Shown: positions 7,591-17,386, counted from the stretch's first letter. The stretch is DNA of 64,000 nt from Algoriphagus aquimarinus (GCF_007997215.1 NZ_VORW01000021.1:17654-81653); one strand, 5' to 3'. Made by a program: numbers and translations. The notes: a model not told the origin generated them from the sequence alone.

Positions 7591-10578
7591 ATGAAATATC
7601 ACCTTGTGCTCCTTGCGAGCCTTGGACTTAGTTTGGAGGCGTATTCCCAGTCTAGCCTCTACCAGACCAGTCCACAACAGAAGCTAGATCACAATCTGGA
7701 GCTTTTTGAGAAGCAGCTTTTTTCAGCAAGTATCTATGATAATACCAGGCTTTTAGATAAGCCTGTAAACTCTGGTCAAGCAAAAAATGCTGAATTAAAT
7801 CGAGCCATGGCCGCCCTACAGGTAGAAAGCCCAGACGGAGCTGGTTTGATGAAAAGCTATATTTATGATCATGGAAATGATCCTTCGGTAACAACTGCGG
7901 GATTGTATCTGGGAGATCATTTTTTCTTCAAAAGGAATTTTCCAGAGGCGATAGCTAGCTATAAGTTGGTGAATACCGAAAAGCTGACTATTGAGAACCG
8001 AGCCGAAGTGCTTTTCAAACAAGGATATTCTCATTTTCAACTAAATCAATACGCAGAAGCTGCTCCTTATTTTGATGCAGGCAAAGCGCTAAATCAGCAG
8101 GCGAGTTTTGATTCCTATTATTACAGTGGCTTTATCGCTATGGAAAATGGGGATACTGCAAAAGCCATTTCTGATCTTCAAACTGCTTCCCAATCTACTT
8201 ACTATGCTAATAAGGTTCCGTATCTATTGGCAGCCCTATATTACAAGCAAGGTAGCTACGATCAGTTGATCAGTTTTGCTGAGCCAAAATTGATAAATGG
8301 TCAAAACCTTGAGAAAAGGGAAGTGATTTATTTGTATTTGGCGGAAGCTTATTATGCCAAAAAGAACTTTCCGAAAGCGGCCGAAAACTACGATGCTTAT
8401 ATCAATTCCCGTAAAGGTGAATTGGGACGAGAGGAAGTCTACAAAGCGGGTATTTCTCAATTTGAAATCAAAAACTATCAACGAGCTACTGATTACCTGA
8501 AAGTGTCTGCATCAGCAGATGATGAAATTGGACAAGCTTCCAGTTATTACCTGGCTCAGTCGTATCTGAAACTTGAGAATTATCAGTTTGCTTCCACGAG
8601 CTTTCAGTCAGCGGCAAAATCTGACTTCAATCCTGCAATTAAAGAAGAATCCATATTTAATTATGCTAAAGTGAATTTGCAGAAAGGTAGTTTCCAGTCT
8701 GCGATTACTGCTTTGGATGAATATATAGACAACTATCCTTCGGGAAAATATAGAGTAGAAGCTGAGAATTTACTTTCTGAAGCTTTAGTAAATACCAACG
8801 ATTACCTACGTGCCATCGATCAGATGGATAAAATCGCGAATAAGTCACCAAGAATTCAGGAAGCTTACCAAAAGGTAGCATTCTATCAGGCTATGGTTTA
8901 TTACCGTGATCAGAAATGGAATCCAGCTTTAGCCTATTTAGATAAATCGCTGAAATATCCAGTTGATAAAAGCATGGTATTAGATTCCTATTTCTGGAAA
9001 GGGGAAATCAGTTCTGCAGCGGACAATTTGCCGCAGGCGATCAAATCATACGAGCAAGTGCTAAGTAATCGTCCATCTGGAAATAATGGTACGGTTGCCA
9101 AAACCCATTACGGACTTGGTTACGCTTACTTCAACTCCCAGCAATATCCAAAAGCTGAAGAGCAGTTCAGGAAGTTTACAGAGAATCGGCAGATCATTGC
9201 CAACAAGCAGCAATACGATGATGCAATTTTGAGACTAGGCGATTGCTACTATGTGCAGAAGAGATTTGGCGAAGCTGCTTCTACTTTCCAACGAGCAATC
9301 AATGAGGGGAATTCGGGAGTTGATTATGCTTACTATAGATTGGCTGTGGTGCAAAATTTCCAATCTAGCAATCAGCAAGCACTAGGTCAATTGGATGTGC
9401 TGATTTCTCGCTATCCGAATAGTTTGTACTTGGAAGATGCGCTTTATCAGCGAGGACAGATCTATATGGAAGAAACCAGCTATCAAGCTGCTTCTGTTTC
9501 GTTCTCTGATTTGCTGAGCACCAAGCCAAATAGCCCATTCGTTCCTTATGCATTGGAAGGTAGAGCTGTGGCGAATTTCTCACTTCAGAATTACGATCAG
9601 ACAATTAAGGATTACAGCACAATACTTAATAATCACCCCAATGCAGAAAATGCTGAAACTGCGCTAAAAGGTCTTCAGGAAACACTTGCTCTTCAAGGAA
9701 GATCCGGTGAGTTTTCTGACTACTTGACCAAATACAAAGGAGCTAATCCAAGTAATGGAAGCGTTCAATCTTTGGAATTTGAAGCTGCCAAAGGGACATT
9801 TTTCGATAAGAACTATTCCCAAGCCATACGAGGTTTCGAAAATTACCTGAAAAATTATCCGCAATCAGCTCAGCGGGCAGATGCACTTTATTTCTTAGGA
9901 GATAGCTATATGCAAGTGGGTGATACGGAAAAAGCGCTCGCGCAATTCAAAACATTAGAAAGAGAGCCAGCTTCTCCGCAGCGTCTTCGTGCTATGCAGA
10001 AGATAGGAGCGATTGAGTTGGAAAGAGGGAACTACGAGCAAGCAATTCCATACTTGGAGACTTCTGTGCAAAATGCACGTAGCAAACCTGAGGAAGCCGA
10101 GGCTGTTCAAGGGTTGATGATTGCGAATTTTCAGACTAAGAAATATCAGCAGGCGATCTCACAAGCTGAGCGTTTGGCTACTTTGGATGGAGTCATTCCT
10201 GAATCTTCTCCAAAAGCCTTACTTATCAAAGCAAAATCTCAACGGGAATTGAATCAAAAGCCACAAGCTGAGTTAACACTAACTGCTTTAGTTGCTGATT
10301 ACAAAACGGAGCAAGGAGCCGAAGGGCTGTATTTATTGGCATTAGCTGCCCAAGAGAAGGGTGAAGTAGCACAATCTAACGACTTGATATTTGATCAGTC
10401 AGGCCCATTTGTCAATTATGATTATTGGTATGGGAGGATCTTCTTGCTTTTGGCAGATAACTATGTGAAAAGCGGGGAGGAGTTCCAGGCGAAAGCGACC
10501 TTGGAATCTATCGTAGAGAATTCTACTAATGCAGAAATCAAACAAATGGCTCAATCCAAACTTCAAACCCTTAAGTAA
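7591..10578 (+). CDS. Large periplasmic TPR protein, first gene of an envelope operon
   Basis: A 995-residue exported protein: signal peptide at 1-20 (cleavage after EAYSQ or close by), then about two dozen TPR-like units over nearly the whole length (for example KQGYSHFQLNQYAEAAPYFD, and YFLGDSYMQVGDTEKALAQF). Long TPR solenoids of this kind in Bacteroidota accompany ExbB/ExbD/TonB modules and resemble an enlarged CpoB/YbgF. It starts the run of genes to 17193; the next ATG lies only 3 bp after its stop codon. It is probably periplasmic and a scaffold between inner and outer membrane parts of the system; this is inferred from context. No lipobox was seen, so a lipoprotein is unlikely. Confidence 0.8.
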   Translation: MKYHLVLLASLGLSLEAYSQSSLYQTSPQQKLDHNLELFEKQLFSASIYDNTRLLDKPVNSGQAKNAELNRAMAALQVESPDGAGLMKSYIYDHGNDPSVTTAGLYLGDHFFFKRNFPEAIASYKLVNTEKLTIENRAEVLFKQGYSHFQLNQYAEAAPYFDAGKALNQQASFDSYYYSGFIAMENGDTAKAISDLQTASQSTYYANKVPYLLAALYYKQGSYDQLISFAEPKLINGQNLEKREVIYLYLAEAYYAKKNFPKAAENYDAYINSRKGELGREEVYKAGISQFEIKNYQRATDYLKVSASADDEIGQASSYYLAQSYLKLENYQFASTSFQSAAKSDFNPAIKEESIFNYAKVNLQKGSFQSAITALDEYIDNYPSGKYRVEAENLLSEALVNTNDYLRAIDQMDKIANKSPRIQEAYQKVAFYQAMVYYRDQKWNPALAYLDKSLKYPVDKSMVLDSYFWKGEISSAADNLPQAIKSYEQVLSNRPSGNNGTVAKTHYGLGYAYFNSQQYPKAEEQFRKFTENRQIIANKQQYDDAILRLGDCYYVQKRFGEAASTFQRAINEGNSGVDYAYYRLAVVQNFQSSNQQALGQLDVLISRYPNSLYLEDALYQRGQIYMEETSYQAASVSFSDLLSTKPNSPFVPYALEGRAVANFSLQNYDQTIKDYSTILNNHPNAENAETALKGLQETLALQGRSGEFSDYLTKYKGANPSNGSVQSLEFEAAKGTFFDKNYSQAIRGFENYLKNYPQSAQRADALYFLGDSYMQVGDTEKALAQFKTLEREPASPQRLRAMQKIGAIELERGNYEQAIPYLETSVQNARSKPEEAEAVQGLMIANFQTKKYQQAISQAERLATLDGVIPESSPKALLIKAKSQRELNQKPQAELTLTALVADYKTEQGAEGLYLLALAAQEKGEVAQSNDLIFDQSGPFVNYDYWYGRIFLLLADNYVKSGEEFQAKATLESIVENSTNAEIKQMAQSKLQTLK

Positions 10579-10581
10579 ACC

Positions 10582-12300
10582 ATGAAAAAGCTAGCGAAAA
10601 CTATCCTTTTTACAGGAATTATAGGTTTGACATCCGGTTTGGTCATGGCGCAAACCCAGCAAAGGGGAGCGGTAACTGATCAGGAGTTTGTAATCCGAAA
10701 AGACCGTGTCCTCACGGTGCCAGTACAGCCAAGAATGTACGAGAAACTGCCTGTGCTTCCTAAGCCAACAGGAATGAATGAATACAAGTATTTGGTAACA
10801 AGCTATCCTTTGAATCTGAAACCATTGGATTTGAAAGCTGAGCCTTCTCAGAAAGTCTATACTCCTGAGCGAATGGAACTATATCCAGGATATGTGCGCG
10901 CAGGCTATGGTAATTTTGCTTCTCCGTTGTTGGAGGCCAGATACATGGGGATTGACATTGCTGATTTCAATTATTCACTGCAATTGAATCATCAGAGTTT
11001 TGGAAAAGGCCCTGTATTGGCTGAAGAATCCAAGGAGTCTCATACGAATTTAGGTTTTGACGGAAGTTACTTTACAGATCTATTTGAGGTCTTTGGTGGA
11101 ATCAGTTGGAATCAGGATAGTTACCAGTTTTATGGTTTAGATCCTAGGTATACGCTTGATGATAATGGCGCCTTTAAAGGATTTGATAGCAACGTGTTAC
11201 AGGCCGTTGAGGTGAAAGCAGGGATTCGAGAGCTTGAGAAAGTTGGTCCTTTTTCTTATGAAGGTCAATTGAGTTTTAGAAACTTCACTGATAGCTACCT
11301 AGTCAAAGAAAATCAGATTGGAGTCGAAGCAAGCGGGACATTCAGACCAACAGATGACTGGGTTGGGAAAGTTGGGTTTTCCTATTTCAGTACTAGTCCT
11401 GAAGATGTGAACTATTCATTGAAGAGAACATATTTTGCTATCCGTCCTACGATTTCTTACAAGTATGAAGCATTTAATTTCACAGCGGGAGTCAATCTAG
11501 TTTCTGAAAATGATTCTTTGGAAAATAAAGCAAGCGATTTTCATGTCTTTCCTGTTCTAAAAGCCAATTACCAGTTTGCTGAAGAGTTTGGCTTTTTCGC
11601 AGAGTTCTCAGGAGATGTGAAACGAAATACCTATTACAGTTTTGTAAATGAAAATCCATATCTGGGACCAAGTGAGCAATTGCTTAATACAGTTCAGAAT
11701 TACAAAGTTGAAGGCGGGATAGAAGGTCAGTTTAATGGCGCATTTAGCTATCGCGGCGCGATCAATATGAGCCGTTACAATCAGATGTACTTCTTTGTGA
11801 ACAATTACACCAATAATATGATGACTACTGATTCGGCGAGATTCAGCTTGGTGTATGATGACAAGACCACGGTTTACAATATCAATGCTGAGCTAGGATA
11901 TAAATTCTCAGACATGTATTCACTTAACAGTAGGTTGGATCTGTACCAATATAATCTAAGTACTCAAGCTGAAGCTTGGAATAAACCTGTTTGGGAATTG
12001 AGAATTAACAACCAAGTGACACCTCTTGAGCGTTTGATCGTTCAGGCAAATTTGAATTTGATGGGCGGAATAAAAGCTCGTGGTCGTGATTTGAGCGATG
12101 TCGTAGGATACAGTGGGCCGTATGATGTAGTCAACTTAAAAACCATCGCAGATCTGCAATTGAAAGCGGATTATGGGATCACCAATAGAATCTCAATTTT
12201 TGCCGAAGGCAATAACATTCTGAATGGTAAAAATATGCGTTGGCTGAATTATCCAGTGAGAGGAATTCAGTTTATAGGAGGGGCTTCCTTTAAATTCTAA
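10582..12300 (+). CDS. Outer-membrane beta-barrel protein (TonB-dependent-receptor-like, no plug)
   Basis: A 572-residue exported protein with a signal peptide (cleavage near VMA-Q, residue 24). Most of the chain alternates polar and hydrophobic residues in strand-like stretches, and it ends in an aromatic residue (GGASFKF), the usual outer-membrane barrel signature. The last part resembles the C-terminal strands of TonB-dependent receptors (DYGITNRISIFAEGNNILN). No plug domain precedes the barrel; instead there is a proline-rich stretch at about 35-100. It lies between the TPR gene and the SPOR gene and is probably the outer-membrane part of the trans-envelope system. Confidence 0.75.
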   Translation: MKKLAKTILFTGIIGLTSGLVMAQTQQRGAVTDQEFVIRKDRVLTVPVQPRMYEKLPVLPKPTGMNEYKYLVTSYPLNLKPLDLKAEPSQKVYTPERMELYPGYVRAGYGNFASPLLEARYMGIDIADFNYSLQLNHQSFGKGPVLAEESKESHTNLGFDGSYFTDLFEVFGGISWNQDSYQFYGLDPRYTLDDNGAFKGFDSNVLQAVEVKAGIRELEKVGPFSYEGQLSFRNFTDSYLVKENQIGVEASGTFRPTDDWVGKVGFSYFSTSPEDVNYSLKRTYFAIRPTISYKYEAFNFTAGVNLVSENDSLENKASDFHVFPVLKANYQFAEEFGFFAEFSGDVKRNTYYSFVNENPYLGPSEQLLNTVQNYKVEGGIEGQFNGAFSYRGAINMSRYNQMYFFVNNYTNNMMTTDSARFSLVYDDKTTVYNINAELGYKFSDMYSLNSRLDLYQYNLSTQAEAWNKPVWELRINNQVTPLERLIVQANLNLMGGIKARGRDLSDVVGYSGPYDVVNLKTIADLQLKADYGITNRISIFAEGNNILNGKNMRWLNYPVRGIQFIGGASFKF

Positions 12301-12368
12301 GATTGTTTGAGGCTTTGGGTTGGGGTTTAGGCTCAATTCATTTAGTTTCGTAACATTCCCCGAAAGCA

Positions 12369-13154
12369 ATGACTGGTAAAACCACAGATAATAAGCATTG
12401 GACTGATCCTAAGGACTATGGACTTCCATTTGTAGAAGTTGTTCCTTTGGCAAAAGCCGAAATCCCAAAGAAAGAAGAGGAAAAGGTAGTCCCTATTGAT
12501 GTAGAAGAAGTCAAAAAGAAGACTATTCAAGCTATTAAACCTTCATTTGTTGAGAGTGAAAAGGTTTCTAGATCTGAATACAAAATTGAGAAAAAAAAAT
12601 CCAGTAATTCTTGGGTTTGGATTGCTGCGATTTTGGCGGTGACTGTAGTCGTCGTGATTATTTGGCAAATGAATAAATCTGTAGTTCCAACTCAAGATTC
12701 TAGCGTACTTATTTCAGAATCTATAGAAGGCGTAGCCGCAAAGGAAAATGATGAAGTAGCTGTCAATTCCACCCTAAGTGAAGAAACACAAATACCTGAC
12801 AATCAAGATAATATTTCAGATTCTATAAGTTCTGTTACACCTGTCGCTGAATCAGCTCAAACTGGTACAACTATTGCGTCTACGGTGTCTGGAACTTTGG
12901 TTCGCGTTACAGAAAAAGCTGATCGCCCTCAATTCTTTATTATAGTGGGAAGCCTTCCTAATGAAGCTATGGCTTTGGAAGAAGCAGAGCAATATAAAAA
13001 TAGAGCAGAGACGATTTACCTGATTACACCATACGAAGACGTCACAAACTATCGTTTGGCAATAGGGACTTCAAGAGGCTGGACAGCCATCAATGAAGAG
13101 CTAGCTCGAATCAAAGACCAGTACAAAGAAGATTTATGGATTTTGAAATATTAA
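12369..13154 (+). CDS. Inner-membrane SPOR-domain protein
   Basis: A 261-residue bitopic protein: a lysine/glutamate-rich cytoplasmic part (1-78), one membrane segment (about 81-101), an acidic low-complexity periplasmic linker (about 102-180) and a C-terminal SPOR domain (about 187-261, from QFFIIVGSLPNEAMALEEA to the end). SPOR domains bind glycan strands lacking stem peptides, usually at division sites. It is the third gene of the run, 68 bp after the barrel gene, and the ExbB gene follows after 1 bp. A peptidoglycan anchor for the ExbB/D complex is a reasonable inference. Confidence 0.85.
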   Translation: MTGKTTDNKHWTDPKDYGLPFVEVVPLAKAEIPKKEEEKVVPIDVEEVKKKTIQAIKPSFVESEKVSRSEYKIEKKKSSNSWVWIAAILAVTVVVVIIWQMNKSVVPTQDSSVLISESIEGVAAKENDEVAVNSTLSEETQIPDNQDNISDSISSVTPVAESAQTGTTIASTVSGTLVRVTEKADRPQFFIIVGSLPNEAMALEEAEQYKNRAETIYLITPYEDVTNYRLAIGTSRGWTAINEELARIKDQYKEDLWILKY

Positions 13155-13155
13155 T

Positions 13156-13842
13156 ATGATTCTACTTCAAACGCTCTCTACAGATACACTTTCTGCAGCA
13201 GATAGCCTGGCGATGGGTGCCACCAAAAATAACATAGGACTTCTTGACCTTTTAATCAAAGGCGGATACATGATGGTTCCGCTTTACCTTTTGTTCATTC
13301 TTGCGATTTTCATCTTTATTGAGCGATTAATCACCCTTAATAAAGCATCTAAAACTTCCTCGCATTTGATGGATCAGGTGAAAGTATTGGTGCAAAGTGG
13401 ACAGACGGAAAAAGCAAAAATACTCTGCGCTGGTGAGCATACTCCAGTTGCAAATATGATTGCTAAAGGAATTGAGCGTATTGGATCGCCGCTGAAGAAT
13501 ATAGAAGTAGCTATTGAGAACGTTGGTAAAATCGAGATTTACAAATTGGAGAAAAACTTGAATCTCCTGGCAACGGTGTCTGGTGCAGCTCCTATGATTG
13601 GCTTCTTGGGAACGGTTGCCGGTATGATTCAGGCATTTATTGCAATAGCACAAGAAGAAGGAATGGTTTCACCCAAACTTCTTTCCGAAGGTATCTACGA
13701 AGCGATGATCACCACTGCAGCAGGTCTGGTAGTTGGTATTATTGCTTACTTGGGTTATAACTATCTAGTATCAAAAGTGTCGAAGCTTGTTCATAACATG
13801 GAATATTCTTCGATAGAATTTATTGATTTGCTTCAAGACTAA
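13156..13842 (+). CDS. exbB: MotA/TolQ/ExbB proton channel family protein
   Basis: A 228-residue inner-membrane protein with three membrane segments (about 38-58, 135-160 and 183-206). It has the family signature APMIGFLGTVAGMIQAF (145-161) and the conserved third-segment pattern EAMITTAAGLVVGIIA. Together with the ExbD-like protein it forms a proton-driven motor that energises the TonB-like protein encoded two genes later. ExbB and TolQ cannot be told apart by motif alone; the downstream TonB-like protein favours ExbB. It starts 1 bp after the SPOR stop codon. Confidence 0.9.
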   Translation: MILLQTLSTDTLSAADSLAMGATKNNIGLLDLLIKGGYMMVPLYLLFILAIFIFIERLITLNKASKTSSHLMDQVKVLVQSGQTEKAKILCAGEHTPVANMIAKGIERIGSPLKNIEVAIENVGKIEIYKLEKNLNLLATVSGAAPMIGFLGTVAGMIQAFIAIAQEEGMVSPKLLSEGIYEAMITTAAGLVVGIIAYLGYNYLVSKVSKLVHNMEYSSIEFIDLLQD

Positions 13843-13845
13843 TCT

Positions 13846-14235
13846 ATGGGACTTCAGGCTAAAAATAAAGTAGATCCTGCATTTAGTATGTCATCGATGA
13901 CAGATATTATATTCCTGTTGTTGATCTTCTTTATGCTTACTTCTTCCTTCATTACTCCTTCAGGTTTGCCTGTGAACTTACCTTCCAGCGAAACTTCGGA
14001 CATCATTATGCAGGAAGTTAGCGTTACGATCACTAAGGACCTTAAGTATTCTGTCAATGACAAGATTGTCCCAAGGGAACAAATCAAGGGAGAATTGACT
14101 TCTTTACTAAAGGATAAGAAAGGTCAAGTCGTGTTGCATATAGACAAAGATGTTCCAGTGGAGTATTTAGTGGAGATCGGAGGAATTGCAGCAGGATTGG
14201 AAGCAAATGTTTCAATCGCAACAAAACCATTCTAA
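13846..14235 (+). CDS. exbD: ExbD/TolR family protein
   Basis: A 129-residue protein with one N-terminal membrane segment (about 17-38) carrying the essential proton-path aspartate (Asp20 in SMTDIIFLLLIFFM). The remaining residues form the small periplasmic domain, ending with the typical alternation VVLHIDKDVPVEYLVEIGG. It starts 3 bp after exbB, and the tonB-like gene starts 6 bp later. It works as the ExbB partner. Confidence 0.9.
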   Translation: MGLQAKNKVDPAFSMSSMTDIIFLLLIFFMLTSSFITPSGLPVNLPSSETSDIIMQEVSVTITKDLKYSVNDKIVPREQIKGELTSLLKDKKGQVVLHIDKDVPVEYLVEIGGIAAGLEANVSIATKPF

Positions 14236-14241
14236 TAGGCA

Positions 14242-15198
14242 ATGGAATACTGGAACGCAGAAAAAATAGAGAGCGAAAGCAAGAAAAAATCGTGGGTAAT
14301 CACAATTATCTTCAACGTGTTGCTTTTGATTGCGCTCTATTTTATTGTGGTCTGGAAGCAGCCAGTTCCACCTTTACCTACATTCGGTTTAGAGCTTAAT
14401 CTTGGTTTTACTCCAACAGGATCAGGAGAACGAAATAGTCCAAATGCCCCTTCAGAAACCCCTACGCCAGTAGTAGAAGCTGCTGCTCCGGGAGAAATAG
14501 CTGAAGTAGTGACAAAACCAGCCACTCCAGCCCCAAGTCCAAAAACAGAGACTGCGAAGCCAAAAGCTCAGCCAAAGCCATCAGTAAATAAAGCCGTGAC
14601 TACAAAACCATCTCCGATCAGAGGTGAGGAAAAAGCCACGGAACAAACCATCAAACCAGAACCAGTAAAGAAAGAAGCTGCTAAACCTGTAGAAACCCCA
14701 GCTAAAGCTGAGGAGAAAGAGACAGTGCAAAAAGCTCCTGAAAAGCCTAAAATCGATCAAAGAGCGATATTCGGTGCTGGTGGTACATCAGGTACAGGAA
14801 CAAAACCAGCATCTGGCGGAGCTCAAGGAACTTCCAAGGAAAAGGGTGATGAAGGCGATCCCAAAGGAACGGTAGACGGAAGAGCTATCATGGGTGTTGG
14901 TTCCGGAAAAGGGGCGAATTCCGGTGATGGATATAGTCTAGACCTTGCTGGATGGGATTTTGCACAGCGACCAAATATCAATGATAGAGTATCTACTCGT
15001 AACGGTAAAATTGTTTTCAAAATTACCATTGACGATCTCGGTCGTGTAGTGCAAGCAGTTCCGTTAGAATACAATGTGTCCAATGATGTGTTGGCCTATT
15101 ACCGTCAGGTAGTGAATCAGATATCATTTAAGAAGCAAGGTGGAGCAGCTGCTGAGTTTTCTTCAGGGAAAATCACATTTGTCGTAAAGGTTGATTAA
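14242..15198 (+). CDS. TonB-like energy transducer
   Basis: A 318-residue protein with an N-terminal membrane anchor (about 18-38), a long proline/lysine/alanine-rich spacer (about 60-200), a glycine-rich stretch, and a C-terminal domain of about 85 residues (from YSLDLAGWDFAQRPNIND to the end) with the TonB/TolA C-terminal strand-helix pattern (GKIVFKITIDDLGRVVQAVP). It would span the periplasm and transmit energy from ExbB/D to an outer-membrane partner, perhaps the barrel encoded at 10582. A TolA-like role is the alternative. It starts 6 bp after exbD and is followed by folC after 3 bp. Confidence 0.8.
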   Translation: MEYWNAEKIESESKKKSWVITIIFNVLLLIALYFIVVWKQPVPPLPTFGLELNLGFTPTGSGERNSPNAPSETPTPVVEAAAPGEIAEVVTKPATPAPSPKTETAKPKAQPKPSVNKAVTTKPSPIRGEEKATEQTIKPEPVKKEAAKPVETPAKAEEKETVQKAPEKPKIDQRAIFGAGGTSGTGTKPASGGAQGTSKEKGDEGDPKGTVDGRAIMGVGSGKGANSGDGYSLDLAGWDFAQRPNINDRVSTRNGKIVFKITIDDLGRVVQAVPLEYNVSNDVLAYYRQVVNQISFKKQGGAAAEFSSGKITFVVKVD

Positions 15199-15201
15199 GC
15201 A

Positions 15202-16533
15202 ATGAATTACCAGGAAACGCTGGATTATTTGTTTAATTCCCTTCCCATGTTCCAGCGAGTGGGAGCTTCAGCCTTTAGAAAGGATCTGAAAAGCACTATT
15301 TTGCTATGTGATCATCTCGGGAATCCGGAGCGCAAATTCAAATCAATACATGTAGCTGGTACCAATGGGAAAGGAAGTTCTTCTCATAGTTTAGCTGCAA
15401 TTTTTCAAAGTGCTGGTTATAAAACTGGACTTTACACCTCCCCACATCTCAAGTCTTTTACCGAACGAATCAGAATAAACGGTCTAGAAATAACTCCTGA
15501 TTTGGTTGTACAGTTTGTGGAAGAAAATCAAAGCTTCTTGGAGGAATTGAAACCTAGCTTTTTCGAGATGACTGTGGGTATGGCTTTCTGGTACTTTGTG
15601 CAGGAGGAAGTAGATATTGCTATCATAGAAGTCGGTATGGGTGGTAATTTCGATAGCACGAATATTATCACGCCTGAGCTTTCTTTGATTACCAACATTG
15701 GCTTTGATCACGTGCAGTTTCTGGGAGATACTTTGCCTTTGATAGCAGGAGAAAAAGCTGGGATTATCAAGAAAAACGTACCTGTGGTAATCAGCGAAAC
15801 TCATCTGGAAACGAAAGATGTTTTCATGATTAAAGCTGCTGATATGAATGCTCCAATCACTTTTGCCGATGAAGACTGGACAGCTTATAAAGTCGCTGAA
15901 GAGGAAGGCAAAACCAAATATAAAGTTGTCATTAGTGAAGAGTCAGAGTGGTCTGTGAAGACACAGACCTCGGCACAGGGAGAGGAAACGATTGATCTGA
16001 TTTTCGGGCTTAATGGAAACTATCAGAAGTATAACCTTCCGGGCATCCTAGAATCAGTGGCTCAAATGAGGCAACTGGGATGGGACTTGCCGAATGAGGC
16101 TGTTTTGGAAGGATTGAAAAATGTCACTGAATTAACTGGCTTGAAGGGTAGGTGGCAGACGCTTTCATTTAATCCAACGGTAATTTGTGACACCGGACAT
16201 AATGAAGCTGGTTTTCGGGAGATACTTTCCCAATTAGAAACCTATAGCTACGCAAAGCTCTGGCTTGTGCTAGGAATGGTTCAGGATAAGGATATCTCCA
16301 AAGTACTGTCCATGCTTCCAAAATCCGCAAACTATGTCTTTTGCGAAGCTAAACTTCCTAGAGCTTTGCCAGCTGATCAATTGGCAGAAAAGGCTCTTTC
16401 ATTGGGTTTGAAAAGTGAAATTATCCCTGATATAAATCAAGCTTTAGCATTTGCTAGAAAAAATGCAGCGGAAGATGACTTGATTTTTGTGGGAGGGAGT
16501 ACTTTTGTGGTTGCAGAAATCGAAGAGCTTTAG
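15202..16533 (+). CDS. folC: Bifunctional folylpolyglutamate synthase/dihydrofolate synthase
   Basis: A 443-residue Mur-ligase-type enzyme that adds L-glutamate to dihydropteroate and folates, using ATP, in the cytoplasm. The P-loop GTNGKGSSSH lies at 53-62. Further on come TSPHLKSFTERIRING and EVGMGGNFDSTNII, which carry the substrate- and metal-binding loops. The later DTGHNEAG is the family's ATP-site motif (usual DGAHNP) in a Bacteroidota form. The stop codon TAG is immediately followed by the ATG of trmB. It is the first housekeeping gene after the envelope genes in the same run. Confidence 0.93.
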   Translation: MNYQETLDYLFNSLPMFQRVGASAFRKDLKSTILLCDHLGNPERKFKSIHVAGTNGKGSSSHSLAAIFQSAGYKTGLYTSPHLKSFTERIRINGLEITPDLVVQFVEENQSFLEELKPSFFEMTVGMAFWYFVQEEVDIAIIEVGMGGNFDSTNIITPELSLITNIGFDHVQFLGDTLPLIAGEKAGIIKKNVPVVISETHLETKDVFMIKAADMNAPITFADEDWTAYKVAEEEGKTKYKVVISEESEWSVKTQTSAQGEETIDLIFGLNGNYQKYNLPGILESVAQMRQLGWDLPNEAVLEGLKNVTELTGLKGRWQTLSFNPTVICDTGHNEAGFREILSQLETYSYAKLWLVLGMVQDKDISKVLSMLPKSANYVFCEAKLPRALPADQLAEKALSLGLKSEIIPDINQALAFARKNAAEDDLIFVGGSTFVVAEIEEL

Positions 16534-17193
16534 ATGAGTAGAAAAAAACTGGTTCGCTTCCAAGAGAACGACGAGAACCCAAATGTGATTCAGGCTGGCA
16601 AGCCAATTTTTGAAACAATCAAAGGAAACTGGAATGAGGTACAGTTTCAAAATCCTAATCCAATCGTAGTGGAGCTGGCCTGTGGAAGAGGAGAGTTCAC
16701 TGTGGGCTTGGCACGTAATTTTCCCAATCAGAACTTCATTGGAGTTGATATCAAAGGAAGCAGAATCTGGAAAGGTAGTTCTACTGCCACCGCTGAAGGA
16801 ATTCACAATGTTGCTTTCCTTAGAACTCAAATTGAGCTTTTAGAGAAGTACTTTGCTGGTGATGAGATTTCTGAGTTGTGGATCACTTTCCCTGATCCAT
16901 TTCCGAGAGATGGCGACGAGAAACGTAGATTGACTTCACCACGCTTTTTGGATATGTATAAGCCCATGCTGAAGAAGGATGGTTTTTTACATTTCAAAAC
17001 CGATAATACAGATCTTTTCAATTATTCATTGGAGCTATTCCAATCCCGGGAAGATATCGAGCTGATTGGTTTCACGCATGATTTCTATCAATCAGAATGG
17101 AAGGACGATCACTTTGGGATTCAGACTCGCTACGAAAAGATGTTTTCTGATAAGGGAGAAAAGATCAAATATTTGAAGTGTAGGTTTATTTAA
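16534..17193 (+). CDS. trmB: tRNA (guanine-46-N7)-methyltransferase
   Basis: A 219-residue SAM-dependent enzyme that makes m7G46 in tRNA. The SAM site is VVELACGRGEFTVGLA; the family motif WITFPDPFPRDGDEKRR (usual FPDPWpKxrHxKRR) and the C-terminal FxxxGxKIxxLKxRxI-like end are present. It starts directly after the folC stop codon with zero spacing, so translation is probably coupled. It is the last gene of the run; a repeat-filled gap follows and I see no clean terminator. Confidence 0.93.
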   Translation: MSRKKLVRFQENDENPNVIQAGKPIFETIKGNWNEVQFQNPNPIVVELACGRGEFTVGLARNFPNQNFIGVDIKGSRIWKGSSTATAEGIHNVAFLRTQIELLEKYFAGDEISELWITFPDPFPRDGDEKRRLTSPRFLDMYKPMLKKDGFLHFKTDNTDLFNYSLELFQSREDIELIGFTHDFYQSEWKDDHFGIQTRYEKMFSDKGEKIKYLKCRFI

Positions 17194-17203
17194 GATTGAC
17201 TAG

Positions 17204-17329
17204 ATTTCCCGCAGAGCTTCGCGGATAAATGACGCAGATTTGCGCAAATGACTCGGTGAATTTACTTTGATCGCTATGGAAAAATCTGCGATTATCAGCG
17301 ATCCTTTTCAGCGTTAATCTGCGGGGAAT
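17204..17329. repeat. Imperfect 126-bp palindromic intergenic repeat
   Basis: The outer arms ATTTCCCGCAGA (17204-17215) and TCTGCGGGGAAT (17318-17329) pair at 11 of 12 positions. The inner arms CGCAGATTT (17233-17241) and AAATCTGCG (17282-17290) pair perfectly. Many short CGCAGA/TCTGCG units lie between. The CGCAGA units recall the T-run repeats but the palindromic layout is different. It fills most of the gap between trmB and the sirtuin gene. Confidence 0.6.
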
Positions 17330-17386
17330 TAGGTAGATTCAACAGTGTTCATTCGAAATTTACAAGATCCAAAATCCCAATAACCC

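Noticed and set aside
17204..17329. Palindromic gap taken as a possible tRNA or structured RNA gene
   Set aside because: It lacks a cloverleaf pattern and a T-loop GTTCRA signature. It consists of repeated CGCAGA/TCTGCG units.
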